DNA of 37,532 nt, taken from NCBI GenBank assembly GCA_017416505.1, contig JAFQCI010000042.1, forward strand, positions 1 through 37,532, in the 5' to 3' direction. Shown here piece after piece: positions 8,446-16,845 of this stretch. Source of the DNA: Lachnospiraceae bacterium (lineage in GTDB: Bacteria; Bacillota_A; Clostridia; Lachnospirales; Lachnospiraceae). The position numbers and the translations under genes are program-made. Under the pieces are notes generated by a model that worked only from the letters and a program-made list of their open reading frames with translations, made no database searches and was not told where the DNA came from. Positions within the stretch are counted from its first letter, which is position 1, and the number at the start of each line of letters is the position of its first letter.

Positions 8446-8560
8446 AGGTGAGTTCCTACCATACAAGTGGAAGACTTTAAAATCAGGAGAGTTCCTGCCA
8501 GATAGTGGAAAACTTTAAAATCAGGAGATTCCCTGCCAAACAGTGGGAAACTTTAAAATC
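8446..8560 (+). ncRNA. toxI: toxI: type III antitoxin RNA, three tandem repeats
   Basis: Three head-to-tail repeats of 39, 38 and 38 bases (8446-8484, 8485-8522, 8523-8560) precede the toxin gene. Each begins AGG(T/A)GA and ends CTTTAAAATC. Each can form two short conserved stems: AGG-N6-CCT near the 5' end and AGT-N5-ACT further on. The unit resembles the 36-base ToxI repeat of Pectobacterium ToxIN, which starts AGGTGATTTGCTACC. Every repeat carries AAAAT, close to the AAAU sites that ToxN enzymes cut to release single antitoxin units. Folded units would bind ToxN as a ring-like complex and keep it inactive. Confidence 0.9.
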
Positions 8561-8592
8561 AAAGGGTGGTCACTATGACTACCCTTTTTTCT
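8561..8592 (+). terminator. Intrinsic terminator between toxI and toxN
   Basis: A 12-bp stem (AAAGGGTGGTCA with TGACTACCCTTT, one G-T pair) with a CTA loop is followed by a T run. In ToxIN systems such a terminator sits between repeats and toxin, so that most transcripts stop after the antitoxin and only read-through makes toxin. The layout here is the same. Confidence 0.9.
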
Positions 8593-8613
8593 AATTTAAG
8601 GAGACTTACAACT

Positions 8614-9063
8614 ATGGATAACTTGAAATTATATGAAATTTCAGAAGAATACATTTCTTACCTCCGCCGCTTTGACAGCTTTGTTTTTTCTTCCAAAGAG
8701 GATGACCGCAATCACACCCGGAAATACTTAGGTGTAGTATACACAATCAATAACTACAACTATTATATTCCTTTATCATCGCCCAAAAATACAGACTACC
8801 AAATGATTAACGGCAAAAGGAAAATACGCAAGAGCATCGTTCCCATCATTCGTATTACTGCTCAAGTGGATTCCGGAGAGTTAGAATTAAAGGGTACATT
8901 AAAACTTAGTAATATGATACCCGTTCCATTTTCCGAATTGACCTTATATGACCTTGAAAGTGAATCCGACCAGTTTTATAAGGCTCTCATACATAAGGAA
9001 CTGCTTTTCATTCGTAAGAATAAAGATAAAATTATTCAGTACGCTAAAGTTCTTTCCAAGTAA
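8614..9063 (+). CDS. toxN: ToxN/AbiQ family endoribonuclease toxin
   Basis: A 149-residue toxin of the type III toxin-antitoxin class. Recognisable family segments in order: LKLYEISEEYISYLRRFD (residues 4-21), KYLGVVYTINNYNYY and IPLSSPK (37-58), GTLKLSNMIPVPFSEL (94-109) and the C-terminal FIRKNKDKIIQYAKVL (132-147). These correspond to the ToxN/AbiQ fold, an RNase that cuts A-rich sites in RNA. The ATG at 8614 is chosen because AAGGAG precedes it; a GTG at 8566 lies inside the terminator and is rejected. The toxin sits 20 bases after the toxI terminator. Known members give abortive infection against phage and stabilise plasmids. Confidence 0.9.
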   Translation: MDNLKLYEISEEYISYLRRFDSFVFSSKEDDRNHTRKYLGVVYTINNYNYYIPLSSPKNTDYQMINGKRKIRKSIVPIIRITAQVDSGELELKGTLKLSNMIPVPFSELTLYDLESESDQFYKALIHKELLFIRKNKDKIIQYAKVLSK

Positions 9064-9149
9064 AAGAAGGAATCAAACCCTTCTGTAAGTTACTTAAACA
9101 GTACCGTTAATTTCTCCCTATTAGAGCAAAAACATGATGATTTTTTAGC

Positions 9150-9193
9150 AAAAAAAGAGGATAGCCAGTACTCATAACAAGCATTGGTTATCC
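9150..9193 (-). terminator. Terminator between convergent toxN and diguanylate cyclase genes
   Basis: GGATAGCCA (9159-9167) pairs with TGGTTATCC (9185-9193). On the minus strand the stem is followed by a run of seven T, so it fits the leftward diguanylate cyclase transcript. It may also slow the rightward toxN transcript, though there the T tract is poor. Confidence 0.65.
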
Positions 9194-9260
9194 CCTTCGA
9201 TTTTACCGATAGTTTTGGCATTTTACTTTGTTTTAGTGTTTCTATCTAACATCTATTTAT

Positions 9261-9297
9261 TTGTCTTAAATGCCTTATCTATCGGCATTTAAGACAA
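9261..9297. repeat. Perfect 14-bp inverted repeat
   Basis: TTGTCTTAAATGCC (9261-9274) is exactly repeated in reverse complement at 9284-9297 with a 9-base spacer. It lies 33 bases past the stop of the diguanylate cyclase gene. Neither strand has a proper T run after it, so a plain intrinsic terminator is uncertain. A transposon remnant or protein-binding site is possible. Confidence 0.6.
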
Positions 9298-9329
9298 TTT
9301 ATAGGTCTTTATGCCACTTAAACTGTGGC

Positions 9330-10256
9330 TCATTCGTAGATATGAAAAGCATCCTTTCCTGTTTTTTTGCTTATATATAGGGCTTTATCTGCACATTGGA
9401 ACATTTTCAGATAATCATTCATTTCATTGCGGTATACCGCTATTCCCATACTGCAATGTACCTGTAATTCTGTATTTTCTTCGGAATACTCATATCGTAA
9501 GTTTTCCTGCATTTTCGTAATTTTCTGCAATAGCCTTTCCCGATTTCCGAAATTAGGGATAAACACTAAAAACTCATCTCCACCGATACGACCTACAATA
9601 TCCGTTTCTCTGGTACAAGCCAAAAGACGGCTGGCAAATTCAATGATGACATGGTCACCTATCATATGTCCATAGGTATCATTTATGTTTTTAAAGTTAT
9701 CAATGTCTAAGATAATAAGAGCTGCATTCGCGTTTTCTTCTAGTTTTTCTATTTCTTCTTTAACCACATGCTCTGTATAAGTCTTATTATATAATCTAGT
9801 CATGGCATCGCGTCTTGCCAGAATGGTGCTTTCCAGTTCCACCATTTTCTTTTTATTAATATCTTTTAGCAATATCAAAACATAATAATTTCTTCTTTCC
9901 TCATCATAAAGGAGTATCGTTACTGCAGAAATCCAACGATAAGTTCCACGTTTTAAACGAACCCGGAATTCTGTTTCAATGCTGTATTCATCTCTTGATA
10001 CTCTTCTATCTACATCAATATCTCTAAAAACATCTACTTTTTCAAGGTCATCTTTATGTACATGGTTATCTACTACAAACCAGAACAAATCATCTAAATT
10101 ATTGAATTCCTGGTCAGTTCCAAAAAAACGTTTGAATTTTTCTTTATCATATATAAATCGTTTTTCAAGAGGGAATTCTTCTATGATGAAATCATAATAT
10201 AATTCTATTGATTTTCTCATATTTAGTAAGATATCTTGATTTTCATGCTTCTCCAT
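9330..10256 (-). CDS. PAS-GGDEF diguanylate cyclase
   Basis: A 308-residue soluble protein. A PAS/PAC domain covers about residues 15-140 (ending in RGTYRWISAV and LILLKDINKKK). The GGDEF domain covers about 145-308 with an intact active-site GGDEF at 225-229 inside RIGGDEFLVF. RETD at 216-219, five residues upstream, is the canonical RxxD inhibitory site. It should make cyclic di-GMP from two GTP, with feedback inhibition, in response to whatever the PAS domain senses. Ribosome site AAGGAGAAGG supports the start. A clear promoter and a 5'-terminal hairpin lie upstream. Confidence 0.93.
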   Translation of the reverse strand: MEKHENQDILLNMRKSIELYYDFIIEEFPLEKRFIYDKEKFKRFFGTDQEFNNLDDLFWFVVDNHVHKDDLEKVDVFRDIDVDRRVSRDEYSIETEFRVRLKRGTYRWISAVTILLYDEERRNYYVLILLKDINKKKMVELESTILARRDAMTRLYNKTYTEHVVKEEIEKLEENANAALIILDIDNFKNINDTYGHMIGDHVIIEFASRLLACTRETDIVGRIGGDEFLVFIPNFGNRERLLQKITKMQENLRYEYSEENTELQVHCSMGIAVYRNEMNDYLKMFQCADKALYISKKTGKDAFHIYE

Positions 10257-10296
10257 TTACCTTCTCCTTACCAAAATACATCATTACAACACCCAC

Positions 10297-10328
10297 GTTT
10301 TGTTCCACCACCCCTAGTGAAACAAAAC
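10297..10328 (-). promoter_or_regulatory. Hairpin at the very 5' end of the diguanylate cyclase mRNA
   Basis: GTTTTGTTTCAC and GTGGAACAAAAC pair over 12 bp (one G-T) around the loop TAGGGGTG. The predicted transcription start from the adjacent promoter falls at the first base of the stem, so the mRNA would begin with a hairpin. It could stabilise the message or be an operator at the start site. Confidence 0.5.
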
Positions 10329-10334
10329 ATTGAT

Positions 10335-10363
10335 ATTGTACCATATTTATAGGAAAATTTCAA
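10335..10363 (-). promoter_or_regulatory. Promoter of the diguanylate cyclase gene
   Basis: On the minus strand TTGAAA (10358-10363), 17 bases, TACAAT (10335-10340), about 80 bases upstream of the start codon. No cyclic di-GMP riboswitch sequence is visible in the short leader. Confidence 0.75.
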
Positions 10364-10393
10364 CGGTTATTCACAACTTACACAGAATTATCC

Positions 10394-10419
10394 ATTCCTG
10401 TTCACACGTGAACAGGAAT
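10394..10419. repeat. 12-bp inverted repeat between the ABC permease and diguanylate cyclase genes
   Basis: ATTCCTGTTCAC and GTGAACAGGAAT are exact reverse complements separated by two bases. It begins 25 bases after the permease stop and lies about 30 bases upstream of the -35 box of the next gene. There is no T run, so it could be a weak terminator of the ABC transcript or an operator for the diguanylate cyclase promoter. Confidence 0.55.
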
Positions 10420-10443
10420 GAATTGGTTTTTGCATGCAAATTC

Positions 10444-13005
10444 TTATTCTGCTTCCCTCAATCGTTCTACTACACTTTTTTTCGACATATTTTTATATAT
10501 AATAACCGGCATTAAGTAAGAAACCAAAAGAAATACCGGACTGCATAATATAATTGGCAATATGGTAAAATGATTCGTGTAAAACCATGAACCTTCCATA
10601 AAATATTTTAAGATTACACCACTGATAAAGCTTCCTATCAAAAGGGAACATCCAATGGTGAAAAACGCATATAGCATTCCTTCCCATGCCAGCATGGACT
10701 TCATCTGTTTTCCTGTCATTCCCACTGATTCCATCATAGCAAGTTCCTGTCTTCTTGCTATCATTTCTGTTACCATGGCATTTAGGAAATTTAAGATTCC
10801 TATCAGTGCAAGAATCAAACTTAAACCACCACCTACTATCCAGAACATATTAATATAATCTTGAAATTCTTCTTTGTAACTTTGCTTAGATACATAGGTT
10901 AAGTTAGGATGCACATGCTCCGTATACTCACTTAGAGTCTGATTCAAGGATTCCTGACAACCTTCCTTTGCCGTCAAAATGCTCATTAAAGCCCCTTCTC
11001 CCTCTATGTATTTCATACACTCCTGGTCTGGTAATATAACCTGTGTTCCAAAATACCCAAAACCACGATTGGTCATAGCATAAGGAATTTCTGCAAATGC
11101 CATAACTTCATATTCTTTCGTGGTGCCATCCGGAAATTCCAAAGTTACAATTTCCCCAACATCACAAAACATTCCATCTAACTTATTCTCTAACCCCCAG
11201 TCACTCCCCCAGGCACTCCCCCATGTATTTATCAGGCAATAATCTCCTGTCTGAAACTTTTCCCAATCCATTTCACCTTTAAAATATTCTAACTGCTCCG
11301 TTCCCCATAAATCCAATCCATAAACGGAAATATAATTAATCCTGTTTTCTTTTAAAGGAGCCAGTTCCTCTTTCGCGTAAGAATCCGCAAAATACTGTGG
11401 ATTTTTTTCTGTGAAGTCCAGAAAGCGTTTACAAGAAACCTCATCAAAAAGAATATCTGCATCTGCATTATAAACATAATGTATGGTCTCCACTCCTTCT
11501 AAATCCTCAATTTCTTCCCGTATGTCTTTCTTTATGGCATCTGTTGTATATTGGTTGGCAGCTGCATTTAAGATATTGGCATCTGTCACTATATTATCTC
11601 CAATCATACAAAGAGAAATATATTTATCCATATCCATCCCTTTAACCAACCCATAAACCGAATTCATTAAAATCATGCTAAGGGAAAGCGAAATTACTAC
11701 CACAATTACTTTTTTCCGGTTTCTGCCCAGATTGGCCCATGCAAAAGAAAAGGCCGTTATTTTTCTTGTTTTCTTCTCCTTTCTTCCCATTCTTTGAGAT
11801 ACATCAACATATCGGACTGCCTCTATGGGCGAAACCTTTGCTGCTAATCTGCAGGCTTTATTGCAGCTAATTCTTACTGTGAAGAAAGAAAATAAAGCAG
11901 CACCTACCAGAATCAGCGGATTTACAGAAAAGGAGGCATAATCTTCAACTGTAAACGTTGACAACACCACAGGAAATAAATATTTTCCCACTATCACTCC
12001 GAGAATTAATCCACAAGGAATACCAATCACAGATAAAAAGGAGGCCTGTTTACGAACCAAGGTTTTTAACTGTTTTTCTGTAGTTCCTATGGTTTTTAAT
12101 AATCCGTAATTTTTAATATCCCCTGCTACATTTAAAGAAAAGATATTAAAGATAATAAGATAGCCGGAAATCAGAATCAGCCCTAATAAAAACAAGATAA
12201 ACACAACTGTTTCTGTATCCACTTCGCTGGTTGCGTAAGCCCAGTTTACTCCATACTTAATAATATTACTGTCATAGCCATTCCGTTCCAACAGTTGAAT
12301 GGTTTTACCTTCTATGTTCCAACTGTTTGAAAAATCAAAATCTAGCATCCAGTAACCGGCATACTCTGCCGTCATATTTTCATAAAAGGATATTTCCGGT
12401 GTAGGTGCTATTTCATCACAATAACTTCTGGATATCCAGCATTGTTGGGACATTGCTACAGGATCTCCCTTCCAATAACCGGAAAGGATAAACTCTTTTT
12501 CAATATATGTTTCGTCTACTGCGATATATAATGTGATAGTTTCTCCCAGCTTATGAGGAATTTCTAAAGCATCCAAAACCATGGTGCTGGTGGCAATTTC
12601 ATTGGATTCTTGTGGCATTCTTCCTTCTTCCGGATAACAGAAAGCGTTTTTGGCAGCCAAATCCTGTGCATAACCAACTTCCGTCGGTAGCTTCATTAAT
12701 TCTTCGTTTAACAATACTCCTGCTATAATACGGTAGGAAGGTTGTTTCACCTTGGAGTCTGCCGCCAGTTTCTCATAATCCTCCGGCAAAATATACTTGA
12801 TCCCTGCCATACTTCTTCCGCCCACCTGTCTCATGGTTGCCTCTTGGAAATTCGTAATAATGGCACCGCCAACCGTAAAAACCGTAGTAAATAAAATAGC
12901 AGTTAGCATAATTGCAAAGATTGCAACAAGATTCTTTTTCCCTTTTGCAGATATGGTGCGAAAAGAGAGTTTTTGAATCACTTGTTTATTCTTCACTTTC
13001 ATCAT
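10444..13005 (-). CDS. MacB/FtsX-type ABC transporter permease
   Basis: An 853-residue integral membrane protein. TM1 is at about residues 25-47, followed by a large extracytoplasmic region to about 265; a first FtsX domain with three spans fills about 270-395. A further span lies near 435-455, a second extracytoplasmic region at about 460-705, and a second FtsX domain at about 710-840. This two-FtsX layout is that of exporters for peptides, lipoproteins or antimicrobial compounds. The ATG at 13005 is chosen because AAAGGAGGTC lies just upstream; the gene then overlaps the ATPase gene by 20 bases. The adjacent two-component system suggests induction by the substrate or by an envelope-acting antibiotic. 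Confidence 0.88.
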   Translation of the reverse strand: MMKVKNKQVIQKLSFRTISAKGKKNLVAIFAIMLTAILFTTVFTVGGAIITNFQEATMRQVGGRSMAGIKYILPEDYEKLAADSKVKQPSYRIIAGVLLNEELMKLPTEVGYAQDLAAKNAFCYPEEGRMPQESNEIATSTMVLDALEIPHKLGETITLYIAVDETYIEKEFILSGYWKGDPVAMSQQCWISRSYCDEIAPTPEISFYENMTAEYAGYWMLDFDFSNSWNIEGKTIQLLERNGYDSNIIKYGVNWAYATSEVDTETVVFILFLLGLILISGYLIIFNIFSLNVAGDIKNYGLLKTIGTTEKQLKTLVRKQASFLSVIGIPCGLILGVIVGKYLFPVVLSTFTVEDYASFSVNPLILVGAALFSFFTVRISCNKACRLAAKVSPIEAVRYVDVSQRMGRKEKKTRKITAFSFAWANLGRNRKKVIVVVISLSLSMILMNSVYGLVKGMDMDKYISLCMIGDNIVTDANILNAAANQYTTDAIKKDIREEIEDLEGVETIHYVYNADADILFDEVSCKRFLDFTEKNPQYFADSYAKEELAPLKENRINYISVYGLDLWGTEQLEYFKGEMDWEKFQTGDYCLINTWGSAWGSDWGLENKLDGMFCDVGEIVTLEFPDGTTKEYEVMAFAEIPYAMTNRGFGYFGTQVILPDQECMKYIEGEGALMSILTAKEGCQESLNQTLSEYTEHVHPNLTYVSKQSYKEEFQDYINMFWIVGGGLSLILALIGILNFLNAMVTEMIARRQELAMMESVGMTGKQMKSMLAWEGMLYAFFTIGCSLLIGSFISGVILKYFMEGSWFYTNHFTILPIILCSPVFLLVSYLMPVIIYKNMSKKSVVERLREAE

Positions 13006-13681
13006 GTGGCTGACCTCCTTTTGTAATTTTTCCATCCTCGATTCGAATGATACGGTCTGCCATCTGGGCAATTTCTTCGTTATGGGTAATCATAACCATG
13101 GTTTGTCCAAAATTCTGTCCTGTCACCTTTAAAAGGCTTAACACATCCTGACTGGTACGGGAATCCAAGTTCCCTGTTGGCTCATCTGCCAGAACAATGG
13201 CCGGTTTGGTAGCTAAAGCTCTTGCTATAGCAACTCTTTGCTGCTGCCCTCCGGATAACTGGTTTGGCATATTCCTTATCTTCTCACTTAGTCCCAGAGA
13301 ATCTATGACATCCTTTACGTATTTTTTATCGATTTGATTTCCATCCAGTTCAATAGGGAGTACAATATTTTCGTACACATTTAATACAGGGATTAAATTG
13401 TATGCCTGAAATACAAAGCCTATTTTTCTTCTACGGAAAATCGTAAGAGCCTCTGTTTTTAAACTAAAAATATCTTTATCTTCCACATAAACTTTTCCGT
13501 CAGTTGGCTGGTCTAATCCTCCCAACATATGTAGCAATGTAGATTTTCCACTTCCACTGGTACCGACAATCGCAACAAATTCCCCTTGTTTTACAGATAA
13601 ATTCACTCCATCTAATGCCTTTACCCGATTTTCGTTATTACCATAATATTTCTTTAAACCTTCTGTCCGTAATACTTCCAC
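12986..13681 (-). CDS. ABC transporter ATP-binding protein (MacB/LolD-like)
   Basis: A 231-residue nucleotide-binding subunit for the permease encoded downstream. Walker [10 protein letters not shown] is at about residues 40-48, the signature LSGGQQQR in the middle, Walker [13 protein letters not shown] after it, and a switch His in MVMITHNEE. The reading frame could start at an ATG at 13696, but that codon itself forms part of the GGAGG ribosome site, so the GTG at 13681, eight bases after GGAGG, is the more likely start. The 20-base overlap with the permease implies translational coupling. Confidence 0.92.
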   Translation of the reverse strand: MEVLRTEGLKKYYGNNENRVKALDGVNLSVKQGEFVAIVGTSGSGKSTLLHMLGGLDQPTDGKVYVEDKDIFSLKTEALTIFRRRKIGFVFQAYNLIPVLNVYENIVLPIELDGNQIDKKYVKDVIDSLGLSEKIRNMPNQLSGGQQQRVAIARALATKPAIVLADEPTGNLDSRTSQDVLSLLKVTGQNFGQTMVMITHNEEIAQMADRIIRIEDGKITKGGQPHDESEE

Positions 13682-13712
13682 TTTTATTTCCTCCATTATT
13701 TTTTACACATAT

Positions 13713-13740
13713 AAAAAAGCCTATGTCTTTTACAACATAG
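13713..13740 (-). terminator. Hairpin with T run between kinase and ABC genes
   Basis: CTATGT and ACATAG pair around an 8-base loop and are followed on the minus strand by GGCTTTTTT. It could end read-through from the kinase gene. It overlaps the start region of the possible ABC promoter, so only one of the two readings may be right. Confidence 0.45.
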
Positions 13741-13798
13741 ACTATAACAAAACAATCTTTCCTCCTTCTTTCTGAAATCTTACAGTATTGAAAGATTT
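13741..13798 (-). promoter_or_regulatory. Possible response-regulator-dependent promoter of the ABC genes
   Basis: On the minus strand a -10-like TATAGT (13741-13746) has no recognisable -35 box. Instead AAATCTT and AAGATTT form a 7-bp inverted repeat with a 10-base spacer (13775-13798), centred about 50 bases upstream of the predicted start. This is where an OmpR-type activator would bind. The neighbouring response regulator is the obvious candidate. Confidence 0.45.
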
Positions 13799-13832
13799 TC
13801 GTTACTGCTCCCATGAACAATAGCAGATTCTG

Positions 13833-14684
13833 TTACTTGCCGGCCGGCAAAAAAACAGAAAAAACAGAGCCTTCTCCTTCTTTCGATGCTACTTTTATAT
13901 ATCCGTTTTGCCCTTCAATAATCTGCCGGCTTAAATAAAGCCCAATTCCGACTCCTTCTTCTTCTTTTACCATTTTGCCACGATAAAATCTTTGAAATAT
14001 AAACGGAATTTCTTCCTCTGAAATTCCCATACCCTTATCGCATATCTCTATTCCAACAAAGAACTCAAAATTTTTTACCTGAATCTGAATTTTAGTCCCT
14101 TCCATGGAGTATTTCACTGCATTATCTAAAATATTATATACAGCTTCCACTGTCCATTTTTTATCACAGAAAGCAACTACGGGAATTTCAGACTCATCCA
14201 GCAAAATCTGAATTCCTTTCTTTTCGGCCTTTTTCTCTATTTGAATGAGTGCATCCTTTACTACCGGAAAGATATCCTGAGATTTGGGAGTTAATTGAAA
14301 GGTTCCTGTTTCAAGCCTTGAAGTTTTAACTAAGGACTGTATCAAAAAATCAAGCTTTTCGGACTGCTTTGTGATTTCTTTCACCATAGCCCGGCTTTCT
14401 TCCGATAACTCTTGTTCTTCCAGCAACTTAGAATATAAAAGTATATTGGACAATGGGGTCTTTATCTGGTGGGAGATATCAGATACCATTTCTTTGATAT
14501 TGGAGCGTTCTTCCTCTATTTTTTTATTGGATAGTTTACAGGATGTTAAGAAACGTTTCCACTTTACTTCCAGCTTAGAAAGTTCCGTTTCATCATATTT
14601 TTCTTCTTCAAAGCTGTCATTCATGGCATCGTCTACCATTTGATTCAGCCTTTTATATGTGCTTCTCATTCCTTTTAATTTCAT
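13833..14684 (-). CDS. Cytoplasmic sensor histidine kinase
   Basis: A 283-residue kinase. The DHp H-box is SDISHQIKTPLSN with His72; the catalytic domain has the N box (ILDNAVKYS), G1 (DKGMGIS), F box (FIFQRFYRG) and G2 (GVGIGLYLS). There is no membrane span; the first 60 residues are charged and helical. BceS/VncS-type kinases next to ABC exporters usually carry two short spans, so this one may take its signal from the transporter or another protein. The start is the ATG in ATGA overlapping the regulator stop, preceded by GGAGGG. Confidence 0.9.
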   Translation of the reverse strand: MKLKGMRSTYKRLNQMVDDAMNDSFEEEKYDETELSKLEVKWKRFLTSCKLSNKKIEEERSNIKEMVSDISHQIKTPLSNILLYSKLLEEQELSEESRAMVKEITKQSEKLDFLIQSLVKTSRLETGTFQLTPKSQDIFPVVKDALIQIEKKAEKKGIQILLDESEIPVVAFCDKKWTVEAVYNILDNAVKYSMEGTKIQIQVKNFEFFVGIEICDKGMGISEEEIPFIFQRFYRGKMVKEEEGVGIGLYLSRQIIEGQNGYIKVASKEGEGSVFSVFLPAGK

Positions 14685-15361
14685 GTTTCCCTCCACACAT
14701 ATCCAATTCCATATACTGTTTGTATGTATTCCGGTTTGGAAGGATTTTTTTCTATCTTATCCCTTAACCGTTTTATGGTAACAGAAAGGGCATTTTCATC
14801 TACATATTCTGCACCATCCGTCCATACTGCATCCACCAGTTTCGCTCTGGATAACTTTACTCCTTTGTTTTCAATTAATATCTTCAATAATTTCTGTTCT
14901 GTCTTGCTTAACTCGATTTCCTGATGATTTCTTGAAAAATACATACGGTTAAAATCAAACAGCAACTCTCCGTTTTCGTAAATATCTAACTTTTTTAAAG
15001 AAGAGGACTTTTCCAGTGCTTTTTTTATTCTTGCCCTAAGAACCATCAGACTAAAGGGTTTTGTAATATAATCATCTGCCCCTAATTCCAAGCCCATAAC
15101 TTCATCGGTTTCTAAATCATTGGCAGTTAATATAATCACTGGAACCTCGGAATGTTTTCTTATTTCTTTGAGATATTCAAATCCATTCCCATCCGGTAAA
15201 TTGATATCCAAAACAATCAAATCCACCTGCAAATCTTTCATGCTTTTCTTGGCTTCTAAAAATGAGTAGCATTGAATAAATTCATACTCTTCATTTTTTA
15301 GGGCTAATGCAATTCCATTGTTTAATCCTTTGTCATCTTCTATAATTGCAATTTTCTTCAT
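14681..15361 (-). CDS. OmpR/PhoB-family response regulator
   Basis: A 226-residue regulator with a receiver domain (acidic pocket IIEDD, phosphoacceptor Asp52 in VLDINLPDGNG, conserved Lys in YITKPFS) and a C-terminal winged helix (residues about 128-224, LSKTEQKLLKILIENKG to IQTVYGIGYVW). Its stop overlaps the kinase start by four bases, so the pair is translationally coupled. The expected targets are the ABC exporter genes downstream. AGGTAGC precedes the start. Confidence 0.94.
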   Translation of the reverse strand: MKKIAIIEDDKGLNNGIALALKNEEYEFIQCYSFLEAKKSMKDLQVDLIVLDINLPDGNGFEYLKEIRKHSEVPVIILTANDLETDEVMGLELGADDYITKPFSLMVLRARIKKALEKSSSLKKLDIYENGELLFDFNRMYFSRNHQEIELSKTEQKLLKILIENKGVKLSRAKLVDAVWTDGAEYVDENALSVTIKRLRDKIEKNPSKPEYIQTVYGIGYVWRET

Positions 15362-15418
15362 TTTGCTACCTGCTTTTTACTCAACTTCATTACTCATACT
15401 CTATACACATTTTATTAA

Positions 15419-16686
15419 CTAATCATTCCTCTTTCGCAGGACATACTTCAAATTACTTGTTGCTCCTACCTTCATAAGCACTCCTGCATCACACATATCA
15501 GCAAGTATCTTACGAGCCCTTCTATCCTGCAAACCTAACAACTCTTTTGCTTCTTTCGTTGTTATCGCTTCATTAGTCAAAACATAATTATAAACCTGCA
15601 AATGCTGTCCATCCAACTTTTCAAACATTGTATCTTCGGCACTCTTCGGCACTTCTTCGGCACTCTTCGGCACTCTACTTGTTTCAGAATTTACATTTCC
15701 ACCAACCTGAAGCTCCGGCACATTTTCTATTGGAATGATAATTTCAAATGTATTTTCTTCAACAAACTTCGGCACTCCACCAGAATATAACTTCGTATAC
15801 TTATTTGTATTTCTCATACCTGAACCCAATTCGTCTGCATATCCAATCTCTCTAAACACCTTTGAAATAGGTGGATTTTTAGGAAATGGTTCAAATCTGT
15901 TAAGTTCCAATTCTCCATGTCCATGTGGTAGGTTACTATTCTTTGTATATAGTTTGTCTCTTTCAATTACAAACTGTGCAGTGTACGCATTTGCATAATC
16001 TCTGTGCGCCAAAATATTTGATACCACTTCTCTAAGAATTTTGTCTCTGGCACTTATGCTCTGGTCGCCTTCTGTCACAAATACATCATTCAAATGCTTT
16101 TTACCAAAGTCCATCAATCTTCTAAAGCTATCTACAAGGTTTGTGATAATCACTTCTCTGTCATCATAGCGATCCATATTTTTTACACGGTAGATAGCAT
16201 CGGTCTTATATTGTGGCAAAACAGACATAATTGTGCTATCTTTACCAAACAGCAATATCGCAGCTAAAGTAATACCCTCTTTACCCGTTTCCGGGTCTAC
16301 TAATATCAAGCCGGAACTTCTAAGAATTTCTTCTTCACTCATATCTGCCCAGGGATGATTATCCATTCTTGACATTGCCATTTTCTTCGCCCTACGGATA
16401 ACATCAAAATCAAGAAATTCTAAACCAAACTTAGGGTATACCTTATTCACAAAATAAGTACTTTGCTTTCTCGCATACATTTTATAAACAAGTTCAGCAT
16501 TATCTGTAATATCTATGTCACCTTCATGTGTTCTATCATAAATACGACCATTCAATCGACGCAACTGTGTTCCTTCAGGTACTCTGATTTATTCAAATCT
16601 TCCTTCGATTCTTTAAATTCCACATCAATTTTCTCGCCTTTTTTAATGAGGTCTTTTATAAGATTTTTTATTTCTTGTTTTGTCAT
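15419..16686 (-). pseudogene. AlbA_2/Schlafen-type ATP-binding protein with core deletion and frameshift
   Basis: The intact C-terminal part (from 16582 down) has the 'divergent AAA'/GHKL-like region of RecG-related putative regulators (DKILREVVSNILAHRDY; ELGSGMRN) and a C-terminal winged helix (ITTKEAKELLGLQDRRARKIL). A separate start with GAGGTGAT encodes the expected N terminus, MTKQEIKNLIKDLIKKG and DVEFKESKEDLNK (16588-16686). The two parts are out of frame by two bases, and the roughly 100 residues of the AlbA_2 domain that should lie between them are missing. The junction is at about 16582-16588. A small in-frame repeat, VPKSAEE/VPKSAED, precedes the winged helix. The gene is very probably inactive, although the C-terminal part might be made alone. 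Confidence 0.85.
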
Positions 16687-16845
16687 TAACCATCACCTCT
16701 ATTCATTTATTTCAGAATATTATATCCTGAGATTTAATTTTTACCCATACAAATCTCTAATTCTCGCACCAGTTACGAGAATTACATATACAGTACATTA
16801 CAAGTTTTATTTTTAAATGTATTATACTGCTATTTATTTGGATTC

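Noticed and set aside
8446..8560. Three direct repeats that could be mistaken for a short CRISPR array
   Set aside because: The repeats abut with no unique spacers, each is 38-39 bases, and a terminator and ToxN gene follow; this is a ToxI array.
8566..8613. Longer start for the toxin at a GTG
   Set aside because: It lies inside the terminator hairpin and has no ribosome site; the ATG at 8614 has AAGGAG.
10257..10334. Cyclic di-GMP riboswitch before the diguanylate cyclase
   Set aside because: The leader is too short and lacks the conserved GEMM-type sequence; only a simple hairpin is present.
10364..10393. TTATTCACA resembling a DnaA box near a TTATCCA
   Set aside because: A single box with no AT-rich unwinding element or dnaA neighbour; not evidence for an origin.
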